A stretch of 64,000 bases of DNA. Source: Faecalibacter sp. LW9 (GTDB lineage: Bacteria > Bacteroidota > Bacteroidia > Flavobacteriales > Weeksellaceae). The DNA is taken from the NCBI RefSeq assembly GCF_034661295.1, contig NZ_CP141062.1, positions 62,001 through 126,000 on the forward strand. Direction: 5' to 3'. The position numbers and the translations under genes are program-made. Under the pieces are notes generated by a model. That model was given only the letters and a program-made list of their open reading frames with translations. It was not told the DNA's origin and made no database searches. Positions 53,664 to 62,487 of this stretch are shown here, one piece after another (position 1 is the stretch's first letter; each line of letters begins with the position of its first letter).

Positions 53664-55037
53664 ATGGCAAGTTCAATTAGAACATTAAATCCTGCAACAG
53701 GTAAAATTGAAAAAGAATTTCAACAACATACAACTGATCAAATCAATCAAAAAATCCAATTAGCTGATACAACCTACTCCACTTGGCGTTTCGAAAGTTT
53801 CGAAAATCGTAAAGAAGTGATTAAAGCTGTTGCTGCTGAAATGCGTGTTCAAAAAGAAGCATTAGCAACATTAATTACATTGGAAATGGGGAAACCTATC
53901 CGCGAAAGCCGTATTGAAATTGATTACAGCGCTAATATTTTTGATTATTATGCCGATCATGCAGAAGAATTTTTACAACCTACACCTTTACAAACGGAAA
54001 AAGGTGATGCATTGGTGTTCTCTGAAGCAATTGGTGTTTTATTAGGAGTAATGCCTTGGAATTTCCCTTTTTCTCAAATTGCACGTTTTGCTGCACCTAA
54101 TATTATGGCTGGAAATACCATTGTGTTAAAAACGGCATCTAATATTCCACAATGTGCACAAGCATTCGAAGATTTATTCACAAAAGTTAATGCGCCACAA
54201 GGAATCTATCAAAACTTATTTTTAAGTGGAAAAGATACTTCTGCCTTGGTTGCTGACGAACGCATTAAAGGGGTTTCATTAACTGGTTCTGACGCTGCTG
54301 GAGCTAGTATTGCTAAAATTGCAGGTGAACATATTAAAAAATCAGTTTTAGAATTAGGTGGTACCGATCCTATGATTGTATTAAATGATGCAGATATTGA
54401 AAAAGTAATGGCTGGAACGATTAATGGGCGTTTGCGTAATGCGGGACAAGCTTGTACTTCATCGAAACGCATCATTGTTCAAGAAGAAATCTATCAGACC
54501 TATTTGGAGAGAATTACAAATCATGTGAACCAATTGAAGGTAGGAAATCCTATGGAAGAAGATACAGATATGGGACCTGTGAGTTCAGCTTCAGCCTTAG
54601 AAACTTTATTGGATCAAGTATCATCCTCTGTTGAAAAAGGTGCTACTTTAATTACAGGTGGTAAACAATTGGGTACAGAAGGATCTTTTATGACACCTAC
54701 CATTTTAACTGATTTAAAACCTGGAATGAAAGCTTATGATCAAGAAGTTTTTGGACCAGTAGTTTGTATCATTAAAGTGAAAACTATAGACGAAGCAATT
54801 TCCATTGCCAATGATACAGTGTATGGTTTAGGTGCTTCAATTTATACTGAGGACATCGAATTAGCACATACGATTGCACGTCGTATCGATAGTGGAATGG
54901 TATATATCAATAAACAAGTTTCTTCTAGTCCTGAACTTCCCTTTGGAGGAACAAAACGTTCAGGTTATGGAAGAGAGCTTTCAAAAGCAGGAATCTTAGA
55001 ATTTATCAATAAGAAATTGGTTTTAACCACTAAATAA
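53664..55037 (+). CDS. NAD(P)-dependent succinate-semialdehyde dehydrogenase-like aldehyde dehydrogenase
   Basis: A 457-residue aldehyde dehydrogenase that oxidises an aldehyde to the acid. It has the cofactor-binding fold with GVMPWNFPFSQIARFAAPN, the catalytic Glu in SVLELGGTDPM (about 232) and the catalytic Cys in NAGQACTSSKRI (about 265). The nearby C-terminal SPELPFGGTKRSGYGRE is typical of the succinate-semialdehyde subgroup. The shortened N-terminus compared with GabD suggests the 460-residue bacterial form. No gabT or other GABA genes are near, so the true substrate may differ. Confidence 0.88.
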   Translation: MASSIRTLNPATGKIEKEFQQHTTDQINQKIQLADTTYSTWRFESFENRKEVIKAVAAEMRVQKEALATLITLEMGKPIRESRIEIDYSANIFDYYADHAEEFLQPTPLQTEKGDALVFSEAIGVLLGVMPWNFPFSQIARFAAPNIMAGNTIVLKTASNIPQCAQAFEDLFTKVNAPQGIYQNLFLSGKDTSALVADERIKGVSLTGSDAAGASIAKIAGEHIKKSVLELGGTDPMIVLNDADIEKVMAGTINGRLRNAGQACTSSKRIIVQEEIYQTYLERITNHVNQLKVGNPMEEDTDMGPVSSASALETLLDQVSSSVEKGATLITGGKQLGTEGSFMTPTILTDLKPGMKAYDQEVFGPVVCIIKVKTIDEAISIANDTVYGLGASIYTEDIELAHTIARRIDSGMVYINKQVSSSPELPFGGTKRSGYGRELSKAGILEFINKKLVLTTK

Positions 55038-55042
55038 AATAT

Positions 55043-55070
55043 AAGCGACTCCAATGAGTCGCTTTTTTTA
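55043..55070. terminator. Bidirectional intrinsic terminator
   Basis: AAGCGACTC and GAGTCGCTT pair around CAAT and are followed by a T run. It lies between the aldehyde dehydrogenase gene and the convergent globin gene. Confidence 0.85.
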
Positions 55071-55463
55071 TTGAATAATATTCCTGTCTTTTTGTTGCTC
55101 TATTTTAAATAGAATTAAATCCTTCATAATTTTCGCGCGATTTTTTGCTTCTGTAGCAATAGGTCCTTCGAAATGTTCATCAACAATAGAATTCCACATT
55201 GTTACCCACCGCTCAAAATGTTCGGGTTTCATAGGTTCTTGCTTATTAAGCATCAAATGCGTACGCATAGGCCACCCTTGAAATGTACCAGCTCCTAACA
55301 ATACGGTATCCCAAAACTGCACCATATGAGGTAAATGCTCATCCCAATTGACTTTTGCTACTTCATTAAAAAAGTACCCTATCAACTCATCCTTTACAAC
55401 TAAATCGTAAAACCTATGGACTAATTGCTCAATATCATGATAATTTGTAATGTCATTTTTCAT
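55068..55463 (-). CDS. Group III truncated hemoglobin
   Basis: A 131-residue heme protein of the truncated globin family, group III. The pattern IEQLVHRFYDLVVKDELIGYFF and HLPHMVQFWDTVLLG is typical, with helix F and the proximal His probably in RTHLMLN. Roles in oxygen or nitric oxide handling are proposed for the family. I chose ATG 55463 (MKNDITNYHDIE); an in-frame ATG five codons upstream is possible. It starts divergently from rbfA, and the two 5' ends are only about 80 bases apart. Confidence 0.88.
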   Translation of the reverse strand: MKNDITNYHDIEQLVHRFYDLVVKDELIGYFFNEVAKVNWDEHLPHMVQFWDTVLLGAGTFQGWPMRTHLMLNKQEPMKPEHFERWVTMWNSIVDEHFEGPIATEAKNRAKIMKDLILFKIEQQKDRNIIQ

Positions 55464-55544
55464 GTTACAAAAATACAACGAATTGTATTCTTTTCAATCA
55501 CAAAAAAAAGCAGTAATTTCGCTCTTAATAAAAACGTAAATATT

Positions 55545-55904
55545 TTGGATAGTAATAGACAATTAAAAGTAGGAAAATTATTTCAAGAAGAATTAGCAGA
55601 AGCGTTCAGAAAGTGGGCTTCAGAAGAATTTGCAGGGAACATCATCAGTGTAACTGAGGTGAAGGTTTCTCCAGATTTAAGTGTGGCTAAAATCTATGTA
55701 AGTATTTTCCCAAACACTCGAAAAGAAGAAATCTTAGCAACTATCAAAACAAATACGCCTTTATTCCGTGGAATTTTATCAAAAGGAGTTGCAAAAACGA
55801 TGCGTATTACTCCTGAATTAGTTTTCAAATTGGATAATTCATTAGACGAGATTGAAAAAATCGATAATGCATTAAAAGGAAAAGGGAATAATCCGATTTT
55901 ATAA
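55545..55904 (+). CDS. rbfA: Ribosome-binding factor A
   Basis: A 119-residue protein needed for late 30S subunit maturation. The KH-like fold begins with NRQLKVGKLFQEELAEAFRKW and includes ISVTEVKVSPDLSVAKIYVSIF and LRITPEL-like MRITPELVFKLDNS. The usual N-terminus (M-x-S-x-R-Q) fits a TTG start at 55545; no ATG or GTG lies close by, and the open frame further upstream adds unrelated residues. It is followed nine bases later by an FtsX/LolC-type permease, a pairing I recall from other Bacteroidota. Confidence 0.9.
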   Translation: MDSNRQLKVGKLFQEELAEAFRKWASEEFAGNIISVTEVKVSPDLSVAKIYVSIFPNTRKEEILATIKTNTPLFRGILSKGVAKTMRITPELVFKLDNSLDEIEKIDNALKGKGNNPIL

Positions 55905-55913
55905 TTCGAGAGA

Positions 55914-57098
55914 ATGCGAAACATTTCTTTTTACATTGCGAAACGCTACATCTTTTCGAGCGCAAATACAAATGCTGTAAATATTATTACTTCAATTGCA
56001 GTTGCTGCAATTATGGTCGCTACAGCTGCGTTATTTGTGATTTTATCCGTATTTTCTGGATTAGAACAGATGAATCTCAAGTTTTATAGCAATGTAAATC
56101 CAGAAATTAAAATATCACCTGCCAAAGGAAAAGTTTTACCTGAGATCGAAAATCTAGAACACCAGCTAAAACAAAACCAATTGGTAAAATCGTATGCTAA
56201 AGTTATCGAAGAAAAAATTTATATCGATTACAATGGCATGCAAGATATTGCTTATTTAAAAGCTGTGGATTCTAATTTCACAAAAGTTACTCGATTGGAC
56301 ACTGTGGTCTATGGTGGTGATTATATCGATTTTTCTTTTGATGATAATTTTATTGTTTCCAATGGTATTGCTCAGCGCTTGCAATTGTATATAGACCCTA
56401 TTAACCCTGCGACATTGATGATGCCGAAAGCAGGTACAGGTTTAATAAAACAAGAAAGTGATGCCTTTACTAAAACAGAAGCTTACAGTACCGGAGTTTT
56501 TGTATTAAATGAACAATATGATAAACATATTTTTTCGACGCTAGGATTGGCTCAAAATTTATTGCGTTTAGATTCAATTGATGCCTATGCTATCGAGATC
56601 AAAACCAATAGAGCGCATGATTTAAATGCTGTTAAATCGCAGTTATCCAAAACTCTAGGCGAAAAGTATAAAGTAGAAACCAGACAAGATTTAGATTCGG
56701 CATTTTTAAAAGTGATGAATATGGAAAATCTAATCATTTATTTGATTTTCACATTGGTTATTATCATTGCTTGTTTTAATCTTGCAGGAACAATCATCAT
56801 CATTATTCTGGATAAAACGAAAGAAATCCAAACCATGTACAGTTTCGGATTATCACGTATACAAATCCGAAGAATTTTTGCTTATACCGGATTAATTATC
56901 ACATCGATCGCGATGATTACCGGTTTATTAATTGCATCGGTATTGGGATTATTACAAATTAATTTTGGATTAGTGATGGCTTCGGCAACCATTCCATTTC
57001 CTTTTGAGTTTTCTATTATCAACTATTTAGTGGTGATTGGAACAGTATTAGGAATTGGGGGATTTGTCTCATGGCTAATGTCAAAACAAGTCAAATAA
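55914..57098 (+). CDS. LolC/LolE/FtsX-type ABC transporter permease
   Basis: A 394-residue inner-membrane protein. An N-terminal helix (about 20-45, NIITSIAVAAIMVATAALFV) is followed by a large periplasmic domain and three C-terminal helices, starting in NLIIYLIFTLVIIIACFNLAG, then a FtsX-type loop ILDKTKEIQTMYSFGLSRIQI. This is the layout of lipoprotein-release or MacB-like permeases. No ATPase gene is adjacent; it must be encoded elsewhere. It forms an operon with rbfA and is closed by a terminator. Confidence 0.85.
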   Translation: MRNISFYIAKRYIFSSANTNAVNIITSIAVAAIMVATAALFVILSVFSGLEQMNLKFYSNVNPEIKISPAKGKVLPEIENLEHQLKQNQLVKSYAKVIEEKIYIDYNGMQDIAYLKAVDSNFTKVTRLDTVVYGGDYIDFSFDDNFIVSNGIAQRLQLYIDPINPATLMMPKAGTGLIKQESDAFTKTEAYSTGVFVLNEQYDKHIFSTLGLAQNLLRLDSIDAYAIEIKTNRAHDLNAVKSQLSKTLGEKYKVETRQDLDSAFLKVMNMENLIIYLIFTLVIIIACFNLAGTIIIIILDKTKEIQTMYSFGLSRIQIRRIFAYTGLIITSIAMITGLLIASVLGLLQINFGLVMASATIPFPFEFSIINYLVVIGTVLGIGGFVSWLMSKQVK

Positions 57099-57101
57099 AT
57101 T

Positions 57102-57134
57102 AAAAAAGGGATTCATAATGATTCCCTTTTTTTT
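57102..57134. terminator. Bidirectional intrinsic terminator
   Basis: AAAAAAGGGA and TCCCTTTTTT flank an imperfect inner stem (TTCAT/ATGAT). It separates the permease gene from the convergent secreted-protein gene. Confidence 0.75.
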
Positions 57135-57135
57135 A

Positions 57136-57567
57136 TCATTGTTTCCAGGTCAACTTAACTTTCCCTTTGAATTTTTTTCCTTTCAGAACGAGGTAATAAT
57201 TATGTTTTTCTTCTAATGCAATCGCATAATCTTCTGAATAATGCATTTTTGTGGTTATAGTTTCTTCTAATTTCACTTTACCATTCTCATCGAGGAAAAG
57301 CACTTTAAGCAAACCCTTTTTACTAATAGCTTCCAAGTTAAAATAATAGGTTTGACTGAACTGAGGTAAAATTTTAAATTGCATGGAATCACTTAATCGT
57401 ATAAATGATGTCTCCAATACTTCCTCATTGATTTGAATTTTAGTAACCAAATAGTTTTGATTTTCTTCTTCCATTCTTTGCATCGACGGATGCTGTCCAT
57501 ATCCAAGGTTTAATCCAAACATAAATAGGAAGATTAAAGCAATCTTTCGTATGAAATCATTTCTCAT
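57136..57567 (-). CDS. Secreted protein of unknown function
   Basis: A 143-residue protein with a signal peptide (cleavage after GYGQ, about residue 25). The mature part is beta-rich, with patterns such as KTKIQINEEVLE-like VTKIQINEEVLETSFIR and KGKKFKGKVKLTWKQ at the end, but no family is recognised. It lies downstream of the Omp85-like gene on the same strand with a 48-base gap, so it may belong to the same unit. Confidence 0.6.
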   Translation of the reverse strand: MRNDFIRKIALIFLFMFGLNLGYGQHPSMQRMEEENQNYLVTKIQINEEVLETSFIRLSDSMQFKILPQFSQTYYFNLEAISKKGLLKVLFLDENGKVKLEETITTKMHYSEDYAIALEEKHNYYLVLKGKKFKGKVKLTWKQ

Positions 57568-57615
57568 CGTTAATAGGTTTTATAGTAAGACGTTAGGGAT
57601 TTATAAAAGTTATAA

Positions 57616-59454
57616 TCAATCCCAACGATTCCAACGGATATATGAGGGTTTATCAAAACTAAAATTCATTAAATTAAAATCCCGATTATCAATCACGTTA
57701 CTTTTAAAGATATTATTTCCTTCACCAGGTATTCGTGGATAAAATGAGAATGAAAATTGAAAATTATTAAATACAAAATAGTCATTGGTAAACATCACTC
57801 CTAACCCTACACGAGCTATAATATTATCTGAATCAAAAAAGCGATCTTCACGATTAGCTACAATTCCTAATGCTGCATTAAAGAAAGGAGAAATCCTAAA
57901 CCCTAAAAATTCATAAGGCGAATATGATTGTGTTTGTAATTCGACCATCAATTTTTGATCTCCAAAAATATTACGTGCTCTTCGGATCCCATCAATGCCC
58001 ATAAAATCATGCTCATGCATAGTCAATTCATCTGCAGGAGAATCTAAACGGTGAACTCCAGCGGTATAATTGACTTTCGCGAATTGACGTATTCTCCATC
58101 GGCTAATACTTAATAGTCTTGAAAAATATAAGCTTTGAATATTTAATGTAGTTTGTTCTGATTTTCCTTCTCGAAAAAAACTTCCGTATTGAACTTGTGC
58201 TCCTAAAAAATTTTTATTGGGAAAATATCGACCAAATGATGCAATTCCCGAAAGATAGAATCGGTCACTATTCGGACGGGTTTGATACCCTCCGACAACT
58301 CCCAACACATGACCTTCAGCGACGTCTTCTTCGATATTAAAGTTGAAAATATATTTATCTTTTACATATCGACGAGACGAAATCCCTATTCCTCCAAAAT
58401 AATTTTTTTGATCCGAAAAGAACTCATAAGGATCATCAATTCTTACAGGAGCTTCTCTGTAATTTCTCTCATAAAAACGTCCAGAAACAATAAGATTAGT
58501 GATTAAACCATTTTTACTTTTCCCTAATCGTATAGCTTTAGCTGCCCAAATATCACTGTAATTGTATTTAAAGTTATGGAAGAGCAATTCATCCCGATTA
58601 TAATCAAGGGAATCTTGAAAGTAAATTTGGCCTAATGCTATTCCCCCCGCTAATTTTGCTAAAGGAGAATAAAATGGACGGGTGAAAGAAATTCCTTTAT
58701 TAAAATGCTCATCTTCGTTTTTATAATAATGTATATTTCCAATCACACGTGTTTTGGCAATATTAGGAACAGTATAATTAAATTGATAAAGGTTCTTACC
58801 TGTTTCATAATTATGTCGAAAACGATTATCGAACACATGACCTAAACCAAAAAAATTTCGTTCACGAATACGAACACCAAATTTAGAGGTTGAAACTGAT
58901 CCAGTCACAATCATACTCCACGAGTCAATCGCATTAATATAGATATCGACCGAATCTCCTTGAGCCGACAATTCAGGAATGATTTCTACGCGACGAAGAA
59001 TCCGTTGCGAACGAAGTAAACGTTCAGACTCCTTGATTTCCATCGAATCGACTTTATCACCTTTTTTAAATAAAAGTAATTCCCGTATGACATAAGGTTT
59101 GGTCTTTCCGTGTAAAGTGTTTCCCGTGCGTTCGATCCATTTTTCAGGTCGACGCGTAGTATCTTGAAGCGAATAGCCAAACGGATCCTGAGATTTTATG
59201 TAAATATGACGAATAGGTTTACCTACCACCTTACGATCAATAGGTCTTTCTTCTAATGGCGTAACGGAACGTTTGGTTTTAAAAAGGTGTTTGGTATATA
59301 GCTTTCTGAATTTGCTATATTCCTTTTTAGGAATAACGGTATCTTTTTGGGATTTAAGTTCTTTATTTTGAGCATATGCCCAAGTCCCTATTAACATTAC
59401 CATTAATAGAAAAAACTTTCGAATACAATATGTTGCTTGGGCTTTACTTTTCAC
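57616..59454 (-). CDS. Omp85/BamA-like outer-membrane protein with POTRA region
   Basis: A 612-residue outer-membrane protein. After the signal peptide (WAYAQ, about residue 28) comes a POTRA-like section (PYVIRELLLFKKGDKVDSMEIKESERLLRSQRILRRVEI, about 115-155), then a 16-strand-type beta barrel rich in aromatic residues (RNFFGLGHVFDNRFRHNYE and the final NFQFSFSFYPRIPG). Its shape is that of BamA/TamA-related proteins, but it is too short and divergent to be the essential BamA. The ending (PSYIRWNRWD) is not the canonical aromatic one. It starts nine bases after the NlpC/P60 gene, so the two are an operon. Confidence 0.75.
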   Translation of the reverse strand: MKSKAQATYCIRKFFLLMVMLIGTWAYAQNKELKSQKDTVIPKKEYSKFRKLYTKHLFKTKRSVTPLEERPIDRKVVGKPIRHIYIKSQDPFGYSLQDTTRRPEKWIERTGNTLHGKTKPYVIRELLLFKKGDKVDSMEIKESERLLRSQRILRRVEIIPELSAQGDSVDIYINAIDSWSMIVTGSVSTSKFGVRIRERNFFGLGHVFDNRFRHNYETGKNLYQFNYTVPNIAKTRVIGNIHYYKNEDEHFNKGISFTRPFYSPLAKLAGGIALGQIYFQDSLDYNRDELLFHNFKYNYSDIWAAKAIRLGKSKNGLITNLIVSGRFYERNYREAPVRIDDPYEFFSDQKNYFGGIGISSRRYVKDKYIFNFNIEEDVAEGHVLGVVGGYQTRPNSDRFYLSGIASFGRYFPNKNFLGAQVQYGSFFREGKSEQTTLNIQSLYFSRLLSISRWRIRQFAKVNYTAGVHRLDSPADELTMHEHDFMGIDGIRRARNIFGDQKLMVELQTQSYSPYEFLGFRISPFFNAALGIVANREDRFFDSDNIIARVGLGVMFTNDYFVFNNFQFSFSFYPRIPGEGNNIFKSNVIDNRDFNLMNFSFDKPSYIRWNRWD

Positions 59455-59463
59455 TTACTTAAT

Positions 59464-60042
59464 TTATAAAAGTCTTACGGCTTTTACAAATCTAGTTTTC
59501 CAATAATTTTCATCCATAGAAGAGATGATGACCCCTTTGGAAGTTGAGGAATGAATAAATTTAATTTCACCCGTTTTTTCGATACTCTCGATAATGCCAA
59601 CATGTGAAATGGAAGAACCAGAAGTATTAAAAAATACTAAATCACCTTCTCTAGCTTCAGAAATTTTAATTTCTTTTCCTTCCGAAGCTTGTTTCGCTGA
59701 ATTTCGTGGCAATTTGAATCCCAATTCATCGAAACTTACCATTACAAGTCCTGAACAATCAAATCCTGTTCGATTTGCTCCTCCAAATTTATAAGGTACG
59801 CCTAAATAGGATTTGGCTGTTTTAAGAAGATATGAAGCATCTTTTGAGGTATAGGATTTGTTATTCGAACGATAGACCGATTCAGAAGCAGAAGATTTTG
59901 ATGTTGAGCTTTTGTGATGATTAGATTTAGAATACACTTTACTCCCTACCTTTCGATAGCTCGTCACTTTATTTGAAGAGCCACAAGAGGCTAAAATAAA
60001 AAGAGAAAACATTACAAATACACCTAAAATCTTTTTCATCAT
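59464..60042 (-). CDS. NlpC/P60 (C40) peptidase lipoprotein
   Basis: A 192-residue lipoprotein with a lipobox ending LASCGSS (modified Cys at about 20) and a Ser/Lys-rich linker. The peptidase domain (about 70-190) has the catalytic Cys in TGFDCSGLVMVSF (about 95), the His in SISHVGIIES (about 147) and the third polar residue in FIHSS. Such enzymes cut peptidoglycan stem peptides. The next gene downstream, nine bases away, encodes an Omp85-like protein, and an ECF sigma gene lies 64 bases upstream on the same strand. Confidence 0.88.
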   Translation of the reverse strand: MMKKILGVFVMFSLFILASCGSSNKVTSYRKVGSKVYSKSNHHKSSTSKSSASESVYRSNNKSYTSKDASYLLKTAKSYLGVPYKFGGANRTGFDCSGLVMVSFDELGFKLPRNSAKQASEGKEIKISEAREGDLVFFNTSGSSISHVGIIESIEKTGEIKFIHSSTSKGVIISSMDENYWKTRFVKAVRLL

Positions 60043-60106
60043 CCTAAATTCTACTACTAACTTATAATTAATAACTCTAATTTAAGTAAAATCGTATACT
60101 TTTTTT

Positions 60107-60643
60107 TTAATTTTCTAGTGCTTCAGCAAGTAATTGTCTCGCGCGTAAAACTCTTACTTTTACATTTGGTAGAGATAAATCAAGATCTTCAGCAATTTCT
60201 TTGTACGTTTTATCTTCCAAAAATCGTAATTCAATTATACGTTGATATTTTAGAGGAAGGTTATTAATTGCCTTAATCACCTTATCATTATCTTGTTGTA
60301 AAATCAGATAATCTTCAGGAGATTTTTCACTATCAATAATTAAGGATTTGTTGAATTCATCATCGATTGAAATATTCAGTTTGGGTGAACGTCGAATATG
60401 ATCAATCATGGTATTATGTGCAATCGAAATGACCCATGTTTTAAAATCGAAGTCCGAATTATACAATTTTAATTTGGATAACACTTTCGTGAATGTCTCA
60501 ATGGTAATGTCTTCAGCTTCTTCTTCGTTTCTTACTTTTAAAAACACATAATTATAAACTTGTTGCCAAAAAAGCTCAATCAAGTGATTTTGAGCGGCAC
60601 GTTTTCCTTTTTTAGCGTCTACAATTAATGATTCTAAAGCCAT
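60107..60643 (-). CDS. ECF-type RNA polymerase sigma factor
   Basis: A 178-residue sigma factor of the extracytoplasmic-function group. Region 2 (about 15-85) includes FLKVRNEEEAEDITIETFTKVL and FKTWVISIAHNTMIDHIRR; region 4 (about 122-172) has LPLKYQRIIELRFLEDKTY and the helix-turn-helix LDLSLPNVKVRVLRARQLL. I chose ATG 60643 (MALESL) over one two codons upstream. No anti-sigma gene is seen beside it; the NlpC/P60 and Omp85-like genes downstream may be co-transcribed and could belong to its regulon (inference). Confidence 0.9.
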   Translation of the reverse strand: MALESLIVDAKKGKRAAQNHLIELFWQQVYNYVFLKVRNEEEAEDITIETFTKVLSKLKLYNSDFDFKTWVISIAHNTMIDHIRRSPKLNISIDDEFNKSLIIDSEKSPEDYLILQQDNDKVIKAINNLPLKYQRIIELRFLEDKTYKEIAEDLDLSLPNVKVRVLRARQLLAEALEN

Positions 60644-60690
60644 ATGCACAATACGATATTATATTAAATATAATACATTTAATGATATAA

Positions 60691-60723
60691 AAAAAGCTTC
60701 AATATAAAATATTGAAGCTTTAA
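60691..60723 (-). terminator. Intrinsic terminator after the tRNA-Gln cluster
   Basis: On the minus strand AAAGCTTCAATA and TATTGAAGCTTT pair around TTTTA and are followed by TTTTT, closing the tRNA transcript. Confidence 0.75.
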
Positions 60724-60730
60724 ATTTTTG

Positions 60731-60801
60731 TAGACCCACAGGGATTCGAACCCCAACTAGCGGCACCAAAAACCGATGTGCTACCGTTACACCATGGGTC
60801 T
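60731..60801 (-). tRNA. tRNA-Gln(TTG), copy 1
   Basis: A 71-base cloverleaf: acceptor AGACCCA with TGGGTCT, D arm GTGT...GCAC, anticodon loop TTTTGGT (anticodon TTG, reading CAA), T loop TTCGAAT and discriminator A. There is no encoded CCA. It is identical to the next three copies and is the most promoter-distal. Confidence 0.95.
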
Positions 60802-60836
60802 AACTTATTGTTCGTTAAATATAGAATAAAATATAG

Positions 60837-60907
60837 TAGACCCACAGGGATTCGAACCCCAACTAGCGGCACCAAAAACCGATGTGCTACCGTTACACCA
60901 TGGGTCT
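60837..60907 (-). tRNA. tRNA-Gln(TTG), copy 2
   Basis: Identical in all 71 bases to the other three copies. It lies 35 bases upstream of copy 1 in transcript direction. The spacer is AT-rich with no separate promoter visible. Confidence 0.95.
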
Positions 60908-60942
60908 ATATAATATTGCTATTTCAAATGTTTAAAATTTTG

Positions 60943-61013
60943 TAGACCCACAGGGATTCGAACCCCAACTAGCGGCACCAAAAACCGATGTGCTACCGTT
61001 ACACCATGGGTCT
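60943..61013 (-). tRNA. tRNA-Gln(TTG), copy 3
   Basis: Identical in all 71 bases to the other copies, with a 35-base spacer to copy 2. Confidence 0.95.
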
Positions 61014-61043
61014 ATTACATTTTAAACTTGCAAAGAAAACTTG

Positions 61044-61114
61044 TAGACCCACAGGGATTCGAACCCCAACTAGCGGCACCAAAAACCGATGTGCTACCGT
61101 TACACCATGGGTCT
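61044..61114 (-). tRNA. tRNA-Gln(TTG), copy 4
   Basis: Identical to the other copies, with a 30-base spacer to copy 3. It is nearest to the shared promoter, which should lie in 61115-61240. Confidence 0.95.
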
Positions 61115-61249
61115 ATGTCTTAATTGCTGTGCAAATATAGAAAGGTTTTTTAATTCACCAAAACAAATTTTAATGAAATTAGGCTAAAATAGGCGACTTA
61201 AACCTTAATTGATTGAAAATGAATTTTAAAAATTTAATATTTTTTTCTT

Positions 61250-61297
61250 AAAAAAATAATGTGAGATTTCTCTTTTTAAAAAAATCTCACATTATTT
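61250..61297 (-). terminator. Intrinsic terminator after the secreted-protein gene
   Basis: On the minus strand AATGTGAGATTT and AAATCTCACATT pair across a loop and are followed by ATTTTTTT. It separates the gene at 61313-62353 from the tRNA cluster. Confidence 0.7.
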
Positions 61298-61312
61298 CGA
61301 TTAATCTACTAA

Positions 61313-62353
61313 TTAATGGATATAAATTGCATTACGCAACGAATTATAAATATCTTGTGTAACCAATTGAATATTTCGATCTTCTGTAGTTATGACGTTA
61401 GACCATACAGTAGATTTAAGATTTGCAGATGACAATATATATTGATCAACTATTTCATTGTTTAGCTGCAATGATTTATCAGCCATTTTCACATGAGCAG
61501 AATAGTTTATAATATTATTAAGTTCTAAATAATTGATGGTTTTATTTTTTAGAACTTCATCAAAATGATCTAACATAGCTGTCGTAAAGTTTTTAGTATT
61601 AACTTGTCCAAATCCTTTTGTATTATTAAATTCTACTTCATAAGAATTATGAATAACATCGTTAATTACAGCACCATTTTGGAGATGTTTTTTAACAAAT
61701 GATTGATGATTCATTTGATCGACACTTAAATTTACAATTAAATCACTTTGCGCTTTATCGTCCGTAATCTCGATTAAACGATCATTATTCTTTTCAATGA
61801 TTTGTTTAAAGTTTTTAATATATTGCTTGCTACCTTTTGTATTATTAACTAAAAGATAAATTTTTGTTTTTGCTTTTTCAATTGCTTTGTTAATATCGGC
61901 ATCGAGATTTAAACTATTGTTTAAGTTTTGAGCTTTATTCAATGCTTTATAACTTACAATAGCATCTAATTTTTCTGATGAATCATTATATTTTTTCCCA
62001 ACTTGATAATAAAAGTTTGCTAGTTCATTTTTTATCTTATTTAGCTGTTCAAACTCTGGGATATTATATTTTTTATCAATTGATTTTAAGACTAAATTTC
62101 TCTTATTTATTCCTTCAATCAAATTATAAACTTGATCAGCATTCTTAAAATCTTCTTGATGTAAAGATTGAATCTTTTCTAAATCACGTAAATTATTAAT
62201 ATGCGTCGCTTGTTCTAATTTCACGAATTCAGATTTTGTTTTAAAAATATTATAATCCATCAAAGCTGATTCAAATGAAATTTGATTGATTGGATCTTGA
62301 GCTGATAAGTGTATTGAACCCAATAATAAAATCGATAGTAGTATTTTCTTCAT
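61313..62353 (-). CDS. Secreted protein of unknown function
   Basis: A 346-residue protein with a signal peptide (cleavage after LSAQ, about residue 19). The sequence is rich in Asn, Lys, Leu and Gln and is predicted almost all helical (for example IQSLHQEDFKNADQVYNLIEG), with no cysteines, repeats or T9SS tail. I do not recognise it. IS copy 2 lies only 45 bases upstream of its ATG, so its promoter was probably disrupted or now includes the IS end. Confidence 0.6.
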   Translation of the reverse strand: MKKILLSILLLGSIHLSAQDPINQISFESALMDYNIFKTKSEFVKLEQATHINNLRDLEKIQSLHQEDFKNADQVYNLIEGINKRNLVLKSIDKKYNIPEFEQLNKIKNELANFYYQVGKKYNDSSEKLDAIVSYKALNKAQNLNNSLNLDADINKAIEKAKTKIYLLVNNTKGSKQYIKNFKQIIEKNNDRLIEITDDKAQSDLIVNLSVDQMNHQSFVKKHLQNGAVINDVIHNSYEVEFNNTKGFGQVNTKNFTTAMLDHFDEVLKNKTINYLELNNIINYSAHVKMADKSLQLNNEIVDQYILSSANLKSTVWSNVITTEDRNIQLVTQDIYNSLRNAIYIH

Positions 62354-62398
62354 TGTATAGTGTTTTATTGAGTAAGATAACCAATTAAAATAAAAAAA

Positions 62399-62439
62399 GA
62401 GGCTGTCTCAAAAGTGAGACAGCTTTTTTTTAAGAAAAA
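62399..62439 (+). terminator. Terminator-like hairpin at the left end of IS copy 2
   Basis: The same GCTGTCTCA / TGAGACAGC stem with eight T as in copy 1. Confidence 0.6.
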
Positions 62440-62487
62440 AGGAAAGCCTAAGCTTTCCCAATTGGTGCAATTTTATTAAATTGCTGT

